This document shows, in pieces, positions 52,701 through 64,000 of a DNA stretch of 64,000 nt. A program made the translations under genes and the position numbers. Under the pieces are notes generated by a model. It was not told the DNA's origin and made no database searches. It saw nothing but the letters and a program-made list of their open reading frames with translations. Origin of the DNA: Archegozetes longisetosus (lineage: Eukaryota; Arthropoda; Arachnida; Sarcoptiformes; Trhypochthoniidae); NCBI GenBank assembly GCA_018873245.2, contig JAEMBT020000003.1:2685843-2749842 (forward strand), read 5' to 3'. Position 1 is the stretch's first letter, and each line of letters opens with the position of its first letter.

Positions 52701-55700
52701 CATTTATAATTAGTAAAAGTTCTATTCAAGTAATGGGAATTCCAGGAATATTACATTTTTGGAAAATTGAAATCACTTTTATTCATATTTTCATTGTCTT
52801 CAAAAATTAATAAATCAAACCTGACACTAAAATTGAGGATAATTCGTGAAAAGCTCTGGTCTTGAATGCTCAATAAGAATAAAGAATAGGATTCAGACTA
52901 AGTGGGATGATTGTTAAATTTTTAAGAATAAAATTTTGCCACACAAAACTTCTACCAGTAATAGGAAATTCTTAAAACTTAAGAATTATCTGATTGATTG
53001 AAATTATTGCTCAATATGTCTGAATAAGTCAACTTTTACTTACGTCTTTTATTATTCAGTTTGAACTACAATTATATGAAACAAGTGAACAGAAAGACGA
53101 TTAGTTTGAACGATAGAACATTGAAGTATAGGATTTCTAATCTGCTTAAATGAAGTCTATTATCAAATTTGATTGGATAGCACGATATTTTTTTTTTAAT
53201 GAATCGTTTGCAAAGGCACGAATTATGATTGCAAAACAAAATTCTAATATAAATATGGAGAGCAAAAAAGGAAGAAAAATGTTCAAAAATCATTTCAAGT
53301 ATCCTAAGTTGTGCTCTCTTTCTCCCTCTCAATTAATTTTTAAAATAACTAATATTTTAAAAAATGATCTCTTAATTTAGTGGGAAGAGTATAAAAATCA
53401 TTCATCACTGCTTTCAGTTGCATTCAAACAAACATATATTGAAGTATCCCTTCGAGTTAACTTCAGCTTCAATAGAAAATTAGTTTTAAATTTTCAGCTC
53501 ATGTTCTGATTATCTATTGATGTAAATGAAGCTATTTCCTATTCACAGTTTATGTCTTTCATTAAAACTAAGCTCAAAGGCAAGACTTAAAATCATGTTT
53601 GAGCAGAATTAAACTGTAATCGAGATGAACTCCTGGTGGAGATGGAATCATTAGTATCAATACTCAGTTTGAATATGTTATAAATTGAAAAACATATTTT
53701 TAAAAGTCAATTAATAAGGATCGGATTATAGTTATTTCAAATCTCAAGTATCAATGAATATATGAATAAATTATCAGTTTTTTGTTCACTATATTCGAAG
53801 GAAAAGATCCAAATCAATTTAGTCAAATTGATTTTTAAAGCTTACATCGTAGTCAATACAATGAAACATTGATCCTAGTTTTGTAGAACTAGATCTGGAT
53901 CAAAATCAGTTTGTTTATCTGTATTATTTGCTTTATCTCTGAGTTTATCAAAATGTTTGCCAAATCTAAAATCAAATCAGATTGACGTTAGCAGTGTTGG
54001 CAGATCTACTTATTGAAATGAAGTTTCCAGAGAAAACTCGCAGCTTAGCATTCAAAAAGTTTCCATAACAAATTTAGGAGTATTTAATCAATTTGTTTTG
54101 CAAACATCATATTTGAAGGTTAAGTTGTGGGTAATCTTTAGGAGAAAACGAAAGATCTCAATCAATAAAATTATTAGAGAAAAATCCTAATCCAGTTCTC
54201 GATTCACAGAAAAATATTTATGCAATTGATTGATAAGAAGCAATTTTCACAAGAATTTTTCTACATTTAGAACTGATATCTCTAAAATAAAACATGTGTT
54301 TCTAAATTGACCACAACTTCATAATTATTATTGAGGTCTGAAATGAAGTGAACGAAAGTTACTAAAGCTAAAATATGACTTTTTTCTTGCATTATAAAAG
54401 GAGTTCGTTACGAACCATTAATATGGATTATTAACAAACTATCGAATAGACAAGTATTAAAAGCCGGCATTTGTGAATTCAACAAATCTAAATCTAACTA
54501 TTAAGAGAGACAAAAATATTCTGAGCGGTAAACTATCTGAAATGTTGACATTATAACTAGTGGTACGTAACAGTATTTAATGTATTAAATGTCAAAAAAC
54601 AAGGCTCATTAACACAAGTTTCTCACGATAGTAAAGCCTGGAGTGAATTTAGTGAAGAACACCCAAACGTATTGCGATCTTATGTGATTGAGGCGGGGGT
54701 TTACTGACTTTTAAATGTTAAACAACTAAGAAATAGATCTATTTTTAAGTGAAAGTCATTTTTAAGATTGCACTCAAATTACTTTTTAGTCAAACTCTGT
54801 TGAGCCAAAATAAAGCACATTTTTGTTCTGATTATCTATTTTGAAGGTGCACCAAATAAGGCATCTATTTTGTGGTTAGTTTTTTCTTGTTCAGTAAATA
54901 TTTAACTTATTATTTGTCTTGTGGTCGACTTAATCACTTAATTCGAGTTATGGTTAGATTTCAAACAATCAATAAGTTTTACCATTCTAAATCAATTCTG
55001 AAAAAACATTTTTGAATATTCTATAATTTTTAATTAAGAGCTTTGCAACTCAAGAAAATACTTGAAAAATAAATTTATAGGAGATTTATCGAAGATATAA
55101 AAAGTTTACGATTAAACTGTGAATAAAATTTTTACGAGTGCTTTCAAAGGGCGAATTATTCAAACTTATTCAATGGAAAGCTTGATGTAAATAAACTGAG
55201 CTACGAAATAGCTGGCAAGTCTACATAATTAAGTTCTAATAATATTGAAACAAGAAATTTGTTTGAATCTTACCTCAGGTGTCAAATAAACGTCATTCAT
55301 TTCAAATGATAATTTCCAATCGGAAGTCAATCAATACAAATGCAAAGTTGTAGACAATTATATAACAAATAAACACCAACAGGTTTGAGTAATATGTAAC
55401 AAATAAAATCAGTCGAAGATATTGAAGGGATTGGTTTTGATAAATTGAGTTCAAAAAGTTGATATAATCACAATTTAAAGATGAACAACCTTTGAATTGA
55501 TTAGTAAACAAAGCAAAAACTTTCAATAAACTGGTACGTGAAGCAAAACTTTTGAAAATAAGTCAAAAGAATAGTAAACTTAAGGTAGTTAAGAAAAGCT
55601 TGAAAGAAAAATTGTGATTGAGTCCATTATGAAACGTTCGCATTAACTAAATCAAGGGGTTGTCACATTGAGATTAACAGTTGCGAATTCAGAATCTACT

Positions 55701-55978
55701 ATTGGGAACTTGATTTCAAAGCGGGAGGGGTTCGGTCCATGTGCTACAATAGATTCACTATTTGCAGGACAGGACAGTCTCTCAGACATCTACAGCTACA
55801 TAAGACTTCTCGCAAGAAGGGTATATAAAAAACATTACATTTGCCGATTACGTAATCGTAATGTGCATTATTTAATGTGATACTATAGGCAAGTATAAGA
55901 GTTAGTGGTCGGGGATTGGATGCTGACTAAGTGGCTTCTTTAGACTTCTTGTTGAGCAACTTGTTTCAGTTGGCACTC

Positions 55979-55980
<2 letters not shown>

Positions 55981-56021
<41 letters not shown>
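55981..56021. repeat. (CT)n microsatellite
   Basis: About 20 uninterrupted CT units. Confidence 0.97.
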
Positions 56022-56023
<2 letters not shown>

Positions 56024-56514
56024 ATTCACTTGTGATTATGATGTAAGCTTTACACTCAAAAAGTTAACGTGTAAAAGCTAAAGCTTAAGTGCAGTCGAGT
56101 GCAACCTTCGGTAACCAACTAAAACTTAACTTACGAAAAGTTACTTTATAAGAGTGCGTACAAACTACTGACTTTAAAAGACTGATCAGAAAATCCTCTA
56201 ATCATCCAATAGTTTTATCAGATTTGAATTTAGTCAGAAGTTTCCTCTTAATATTTAATCTGAATCTTGATGATAACAATAAAACTAAAGTTTTGACAAG
56301 GTCTAACTTTTACAAAATATATGGCTCAAGCAAACTAACTGAAGTCATAGAAAGTTGATTTTAGTCATTAACGAAAGTAATCAGTGAGGAGCACATTCAA
56401 GTTCGAGTTTATTTCTAGTATTTAACTGGATTGCTATTCAGAAGCAGCACATTTCATATAAGTATGACTAACATAGAAATCATTCTCTGCTCTGTCGAGT
56501 ATTGCTATTTCATC

Positions 56515-56554
56515 CGTGGGAAAAGTTTTGCCAGCGATCCGTCGGCGTGGGAAA
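56515..56554 (+). promoter_or_regulatory. Paired CGTGGGAAA words (Su(H)/CSL sites)
   Basis: Two exact CGTGGGAAA words at 56515-56523 and 56546-56554, same strand, 31 bp apart (about three helical turns). Exact copies of this 9-mer should be rare at this base composition. The head-to-tail arrangement differs from the classical inverted Su(H) paired site. Confidence 0.5.
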
Positions 56555-59500
56555 CAATAGGATGAAAGATTTCGAAGATTAGATCATATCAATAGAGCCA
56601 CTGTTATGTTATTTCATATATTAGGCGTGAATGAGGTCCTAGATTTGACTAGAACAATTACACGAACAATTTTGCTTCGGAATCATTTACATAAGCACTG
56701 ATAACAGTCATGCTCCCATTCAGACAAAACATACACATTTCACATTTATAAGTCTTCCACAACTATTTGTTTATCAACAAACATTACTTAACGAACAAAT
56801 TGGTTCTCCAAATTGTTCTACTGATCAGTAATATATTGTGGTATCCGCTTTCAGTTGGATATCCTACAACTTTTTCTACAGTTCCGCATATTAGGCGCGC
56901 GTTTCACTTAGCTAACTATCAAATGAAAAGCCGTTACGCAAAACATGCGTTACAGGAGGGCTTTTGTTACTTCAAAAGTGTTATCCTACTTCGGATTCTC
57001 ATTATACGGATCAAAACAAATCATCGCCTCCGCTATGATTCTACGCAAATCAATTCTTATAAACGTGACTTTGGCTTAAATCACTTTCTTATTAATAGCT
57101 TAGACAATGCTAATCCTAATTAGAATTCTGATATAGAGAATAACAATTAAGAAAACTACAATATAATTATCGATTATAGACTGTATAATTTGTGGATCGC
57201 ATTCAACAGATTGATGAGGGAATGATATGAACACCTGGAGAGCTAAAAAGAGAGAGTAGTGTTCAGTCATTTGTGAAATGTAGTCAAATCCCAAAACATT
57301 GACCGAATTTGAATACAAATAAGACGAGGAATGCACATAACGAGACAAGAACAATGAAATCCTCTGTAAAAATCGTTTATCTTATTATAAATTATGTCAG
57401 AGTCTGTTGAAAAATATCTTAATTATTAGTCGCATTGCTTTAGGAATAAACAAACTTTCAAATTGAATGAACATCAAGCTAGACATCATTTTTGATCTTA
57501 ACAATAAAGTGAGAGAAACTTAACTAAACGTGTTTTGCCTCGACTATGCCTCAAAAGTATCTTATGAACAAGATTTTAACGCCGTAACTAAAATTTGAGC
57601 TAAAGTTCAAGAATGTTAAACTTTATTGTTTGAGTGAAACTTTACAAAGCATTTATCAAGTTTGAAGGTAGATTTTTCACTGTGAAAACTGTGAATACAT
57701 CTTATTTGTAAGCAATAATTTAACATTAGATTGGGTACTATTAAACTGTGGGCTCGATTTCTCAAATTCAACTAATCCGTAATTACAACAAAATCACTCT
57801 ATTATCAATAGAGATGCAATTTTTCTTAGACCTAAACCGTGACCAGTTTTACCAATCGATTCCAACAAAATTTCAAAATTAAAGCAGTGTAGAAAAATTG
57901 CCGCGACTATTAATTGTGGTATTCGAGCAATAAAATAAGACTTAAGTAGAATAACGATAAAATATAGTGTATTCTGATTAGTTGATCCTTGAACTTCTTC
58001 GCAGGACACAGAAAATATTACCTCAAATGAATTAGCACTCACTTCGATAAAACAATTACTTTAATAATCTAACTCTTGAGCATTCAAATTAAGCACAGTG
58101 TCTAAATTTTATTTATCGTGCTCCACATCTATTAATACTCAAATTTGTAGTTTCGCTTCGATTTTCTTCCTTTTTTAGGCAGATTTTTTCCTTAATATTT
58201 AATTACAATTTATTTGGATTGTAGTTTGATCTTTTGATAGCCTAATTAAACTTGATTTATTAGAAATTTGATTATAATTTTTCAAATATTTCATGACGTT
58301 TTTTTTCTAACAAAAATTCATTAAATGATATAAAACTTCTAAAATGCCTTAAACTCTTTCAAAAGAAAGTGAACCAACGAAAGGAGAAAAAATTGTCTTT
58401 AAAGCGAAACACATTATTGTCTTTATCTTTATATTTTATTTGACTTTTAACTATAAACACGCAACTAAATTGGCCTAAACTTTACGCTTGTTAAACATTT
58501 AAATCTTAATACATTAAATTAAATTATGAAATCAAAGCTCGAATAAAAGCAAGAAATTGTTGAAAACATTGGAAAAGTAGTAGTAAATTATTATTATTAT
58601 GAATGAAGTTAATGAGACTATAATTAAGAAATATGGAAATGATTAGATGTTTAAGAGATACAAATATAGAGAAAGCTAAGGAATGTTAGGTAGTAAGTTA
58701 TTTGTGTGTATGTGTGTGTGCGCGTAATGTTAGGTGTCATTTCTCATTGATATGCTGAGTGAGTGAGAGTATTTTCAGTCGGTAATTGTTCTGTAGTAAC
58801 ACATACTGTTAATATTTACACGCACCACAAATTTTCGACTCATAATTTCACGTGAGAATATCAATGCTTAGCTTTCCCATCGGTCAAAAAGAGAGACAAA
58901 TACTAATTCGCGGGTAATCTATAAACTCCACTCATTTATTGTCAGTTCAACTTTATTGTATGCGAGCTAACTATAGGAGTATAGCCTTAAGAATATAGTG
59001 CTTTAAGTCATTTAAAGTCCTATGTATTACAGGTGTAATGATATGCCACACATATTGAACATTATTCTAGTGTTGAAATATTGAAGAGATAGAAGAAGCC
59101 TCGAAATTCCTAATAATACACTGACTTTTAAAATTGAACTTTATCAATTTTTTTGCGACGAGTAATCGTAAGGCTATCAATAAATCAAAGCAGAATTTTT
59201 TCCGTGCACTACGGAGAAATAAGTCATTGATATGTATCTGAAAAGCAGTTGTTGCTCAACATCTGATTTTCTCCGTATCAAATTCAAGTCTTTAATTCCT
59301 GACCCATAACTAATAAACAAGACTACCGGCAATCCTGTCTTCATGTGCAAATCAACAGTAAATATAAAGCAGTATTAGAGTGAGAGACCAATTACAAAGT
59401 GCTTCCTTTTTTAGACTCTGTTCTCTAGTAAAAGCCTCGAGAAAGTGATTATATAAAGTTTCTCACTCTTCACCTAATGCGTAATCCATCCGTTTCTCTG

Positions 59501-60811
59501 CCCCTTTAAAGGTTAATTAAATGTCTTAACAGTTATTTCTGGTTATCAAAAATGATGACTAGTTGTAAAGAGAAGCGATCGGACATTAAAAACAATTTAT
59601 AAAGAATTAGATTAAACAAATGAGCCCAATCTCTCACGGGTTAACATGCATTCACACAGTTATCAAAAACATCTTCTCTGTAATTTATTCCTTCATAAAA
59701 ATTAGCTAATTTCCAGATAATGTCATCTAATCTTCAACTAGCGTACTACATATGGCTTACAATGTCGAGTATTTTTGTGATGCTGAGAAGCCTTTATGAA
59801 TAGTAAAAAGTTTGTCAGTTTAATAGACTTATCTCTAGCAAGTTTTAGTAGCCAAAGCAGCTTTTCTTCAGTACAATAGCGTAAAAAAGCATATTTGATA
59901 AAAAGCCATTCATTATCGTGTCGACAACATTATCATTTGATTATCAAAGCCAAAGGTTAGCTCTACGAATAATTTAATGTTAGAATTTTGCCTTTTTCTC
60001 AATCTCTATCTCGATATTTATATTTCTAGTTTCCAGCGCTCACGAACAAGCCTCGATACCTCTAACCATCAATTTGAATAATAAATATTTTGTATCATAA
60101 TATAGCGAAAAATATAATCATTAATAACAATTTGCCTGTATTTTCCCCTTTAATAAGAGTTCGCCTACAGATAAAGAATGCGCGAAATTCTCTGCGCCAA
60201 ACACTCAATACCCAGGCTAATGTCAATATAACTTATTGATTTTTTATACAAAATTTGCTTACATTATAATCGATTAATTTATTATTTATGTCAAATAATA
60301 TATTTAGGGTCAAAATATGAATAGCATCAAAATAAACTTTCGGTACTTATAGGAAAGTTTAACAATTTCTTTTTAATTAAAAGATACTTTTTTGACTCAA
60401 ATTTAATGGGTTTTTTCAGTAAAATAACAAAAATCACACTTACTTTCAATTCAAAACGCGAATTTTAATTGATTAGCTAAACTCAAGAAGATATCTTAAA
60501 CGATTTTTTTCTAACATTCCAAACAACGTCTAGGATAGGAAAGAAGTTCTAATCAATACTAGTTATAATATTCAAAAAAATAGTCCTCTGCTTTCAATTC
60601 ATTATAAGATCTAATTTATCAGTCAAAGCTCAAAAGATAAAAGCATTTAAATGATTTTGTAGAATCAACATATTTAGTAGTACTTTATTAGTTGAATTTG
60701 AATTTGATCTTAAGAATGTATGAGTTGTTTCATTTTTGGTAGTTCGAAGTGATGGGTGGATGGATATCATTTGAGCACTAAAAGCATGGGAATGAGTCAA
60801 ACTTCCGAGTC

Positions 60812-60820
60812 CGTGGGAAG
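60812..60820 (+). promoter_or_regulatory. CGTGGGAAG, near-consensus Su(H)/CSL word
   Basis: Matches the 8-base core CGTGGGAA. Single occurrence in the gene-empty region; functional status unknown. Confidence 0.3.
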
Positions 60821-63758
60821 AATGTTATGCAAGTAAGGTGTAGGACTGACTCTTTTAATAGTAAACTTTCTTAACTAACAAAACCTAACGTAGCTTTAAG
60901 TTAACAGCCGAGAGCGAAGACGCGAATGCGGGCACTGCAAATCATTTAGTGCTTTATAAGAAATAGATAGCAATAAGTTTTTCAAAATCAACTCAACCTT
61001 CTTAGCCATTATATAAGGTCTTAAAATAGTACTACTGTACAGCTTTTCATGCCTTAGGTTAAAGTAATAAGTCACGAATGAGCATCACTGCAGACACTGA
61101 GACACTGCAGATACTGCACGCAAACATCAACTTTATTTAGTCGACTATCGCTTTTCTTTTAATATCAATTTTTCTACCTTTTCCTTGCTTATTATACTTA
61201 TTCTCTTTCTTTCTCTTATTAAATCTTCTCCTTCTTGTCTTACGTTTAGGTAACATATCGCTTGGGTGATCAAAAGCACATTAAAATATACTATTAAATT
61301 AATGATAAGACTAGTCAGAATAAGATCGATCATTTAAACTTTAGCTTCCATTATGTCAAACAAATAGACGGCAGTTAAAAGTTAAAAAGTTGTTTAGTTC
61401 AACCCAATCACTAGTTATACTGTTGTTATGTCTAATCTGTTTATTTTATCTGAAGTTGCTTGTAAAAAAATAATAAACATAGCAAACTGGGGTCACTCTT
61501 GTTTCGATTCTCAAGATTGACCTGCATTTTAAGAGGAGTGACAGCTTTTCCTTTGGGGAGTCCTAAGTCTTATGTATCGATCATTTTTCATTTTCAACTA
61601 ACTTATAACTAATTCTATTGTTTAAACTGATATGCATTTTAAAATGTTCTGATAATAGTCTTTTGTGTCTTTGTCTTCGCGAGACTATCGCTTAAAGCGA
61701 TGAAAATATGTTGAATACTAACAGCTTTATTGAGTAAATATGAGATAACATAACACTTGAAATTGATCGATAAATTCTTCAAATTCTAATGTACTTCGCT
61801 CAACATTGATCCGTTTAAATAATAAAACTATTCTTAGCTCTATTTTGTTCAAATGATTAAGTTTTATCTTATTTTTTAATTTTTACTGTTTTTCGAGACA
61901 TCGTAAAATTTATTTGGATTTTAGCCTATAGTTCAAGTTTTTGCTAATCATTATAAACTATAAAACAGCCAATAAGATACTTATTTAATGCTCTTTTCAA
62001 GTCTGGGAAAATATTTTCTTTCCACAATTTTAAATAATAAAAATTATAAAAATAATTTGATAAACTTTTCAAGAAAATATTTCTAAACTTAATTCTAATC
62101 ACAATTAAAAGCCCTGAAAATTAATAGAGTAGGAAATGGCAAAAACAATTTTCAAAATCAATTAAACTTCAACTGAAAGGTTGAGTATGGAAAATATTTC
62201 TATTGGAATACTATAACAGACTTAATAATACAAACTTCAAAAAATGAGTTCAACATTTCATTTGTTCATTCAAATCTACCACTCTATAGAAGTGATCGTA
62301 AGATACAATTGAACTGACATTAAGCACAGGTTTTTATTTTCGTAGTTCAATGTATCACTTTCCACTGTCAAACTCAATTTTACAAACAACCAGACGATAA
62401 CTTATCTAACTTTTAAGTAATAGAGAAACCATTTGTTGAATACCTATCGACCACATCCATCATTAGGGATTTTCGTCTTCTGTCATCTCTTTAGAGATAA
62501 CTGAATGATTTTATCAAACAATTTATTTACTTATTCAAAAATGTTTGTATGAATGGTGAAGATTTACTGCATTTAAACAAACATGAATTACTCTACTGTA
62601 TATGTCCTTAAATTAAACTTAAAGTATTTTATAAAGTGTCAAAACTGTAGCAGACGGCAATAACGCATATTCAATAAGAAGTATGCATTAAATCTCTTAA
62701 ATAGATTAACCACAGCAATACTAAATTTAACGATGAGAACTTTTTTCTATAGTTTCAATATTAAATAACTAAATTCTTTCCAAATCTTATGAAACATAAT
62801 GCTTTTGTATTATTCATTACTGACAGGTTTATGAATAAAATTAGTTATGAAAAGACAAGTTTTTGATAAATGTCATGTTGTTGCTCTGAGGACCGTATTC
62901 TCAATGCACAACACTACTTATATTGAAAACTTTCTAAACATTAATTCAACTTTTTCAAAAATCACTCAAATAACAGATGAACATCAATAAATTCAGGAGT
63001 CAAGTCACGCACGTTAATTGTTATTTAATATATAATATTGCAGTCTAAGTGATAAAATCAAGTTTCGGGCTATTTATTAACTCATTTTTTTCTTGGTCTT
63101 CAAATTTCAAGACAATATAGTATTATGCAACCTGAATGCCTGGTAAAAAGTTAAAACTTCTTTCAAATACAACTTACTGTAACAGAAGCTATGATTTGTT
63201 AACTTGAAAGCTACTAAAGAATTTCAATGGGCTGCTTCAATAAAAAGGTAATGTAACGAATTCTTATCAAAACTCAAAGTAAATCTAAAATTTTATTATC
63301 ACTTTAGGGTATTTTTCAAATGGATTTATATCCAAAGCAAAGTTTATTAATTGGTTCACACAGATCCTTATTTAGCTCTATCTTATATTAGTGTTTGAAT
63401 GCTAGAGTCAGTAAATCAAGTTTTTGTTCAGTATTATCTTATTATAATAATCGCTAATAATCATGCACTTTAACTATCGAGAGATAAATTTCGAAGAATC
63501 CTATGAGATTATAATGCAATTTGATTGCCATATCACTGTATAAGTCAGAGCCATTCATACGAAAGACAAAAACGGCAATAATTTCTACAATATTTAACAT
63601 GTCTTATATGCACAAAATTCTTAACTAACTTATAATTTATATCGGTTCTATGCATTTCGATTCATTAATTGTGATTTAGTGATGCATTAAAGGTTAGTTC
63701 ATATGAACACAACAGGTGGTCATAGCTTTGGCTCTTTAATAATTAATAAACCTCTCTG

Positions 63759-63759
<1 letters not shown>

Positions 63760-63803
<44 letters not shown>
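63760..63803. repeat. (CT)n microsatellite
   Basis: About 22 CT units, preceded by a short imperfect CCTCTCTGCC stretch. Confidence 0.97.
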
Positions 63804-63806
<3 letters not shown>

Positions 63807-64000
63807 ACTGATTACCTGTAGGACTATTTATCTGATAATGAATTAGGAAAGCTATTTCGCTATTCCTCCTCTTATAGAAAAAGCTAAATTAGCAAATCTT
63901 ACAATACATCGTAAATGATTAATAGAAATAAATTATGCATTACCTCAAACACAGAGCCTCACGAATGTTAGTTATGGTCCGAATTAATCGGGAGAACAGA

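Larger units (their letters stand above)
49798..64000. other. 14-kb gene-empty region
   Basis: I found no open frame with family features or convincing exon. The longest frames (55668-55880; 56767-57123, 118 residues) look like chance. Somewhat GC-richer islands occur at 50880-50920, 51180-51480, 56440-56600 and 58690-58760. Two (CT)n arrays and several Su(H)-site words are the only structures. It could be a regulatory region of Su(H), of the Ariadne-like gene or of a gene beyond the window. Confidence 0.5.

Noticed and set aside
55668-57123. Open frames of 70 and 118 codons in the gene-empty right region
   Set aside because: No domain, repeat or composition feature; frames of this size arise by chance in 64 kb on six frames.

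Overview
This is an AT-rich (roughly 30% GC by eye) nuclear window from an animal, most likely an arthropod. Spliced genes with mostly tiny introns (52-134 nt) match conserved animal proteins: cytosolic IDH1, TRAPPC5, a cathepsin L-type protease, the Notch effector Suppressor of Hairless and an Ariadne RBR ubiquitin ligase. They sit among Tc1/mariner, Tigger and hAT DNA transposons. The Su(H) N-terminus rich in His/Gln and the animal mariner elements favour an arthropod; a mite is possible but I cannot fix the species. No retrovirus-like, Polinton or toxin remnants were recognised.

Layout. 0-7.3 kb is a DNA-transposon graveyard with two stray host exons: a cytochrome P450 exon and an unidentified exon at 6.3 kb. 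Several elements have readable target-site duplications. 7.6-8.9 kb (-) is IDH1. 11.2-12.3 kb (+) is TRAPPC5, convergent with a nine-exon cathepsin at 12.4-14.7 kb (-), one of whose introns carries a 504-bp element. 15.5-16.4 kb (-) is an unrecognised Ser/Tyr/Pro-rich protein. 16.8-20.3 kb is a three-layer nest: hAT inside mariner inside a Tc1-like element. 20.6-23.9 kb holds decayed copies of the cathepsin and of the Ser/Tyr/Pro-rich gene, the latter inverted. 24.6-27.9 kb (-) is a three-exon zinc-finger gene of 1040 residues. 34.4-45.0 kb (-) is Su(H), with two alternative sets of N-terminal exons. 48.2-49.8 kb (+) is an intronless Ariadne-like gene carrying one apparent frame break. From 49.8 kb to the end I see no gene.

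How the parts relate. Su(H) dominates the right half. Three exact CGTGGGAAA words (the binding site of the Su(H) protein itself) and several looser ones lie upstream of it or near its proximal first exon, suggesting autoregulation or a Notch-responsive region. In the left half the notable biology is transposon dynamics: clean target-site duplications, nested insertions, short subterminal repeats typical of hAT elements, and a local duplication that produced two pseudogenes. No single wholly new system is evident. The best novel leads are the nested element stack, the duplicated and inverted pseudogene block, the dual-start Su(H) with clustered CSL sites, and the intronless Ariadne copy.
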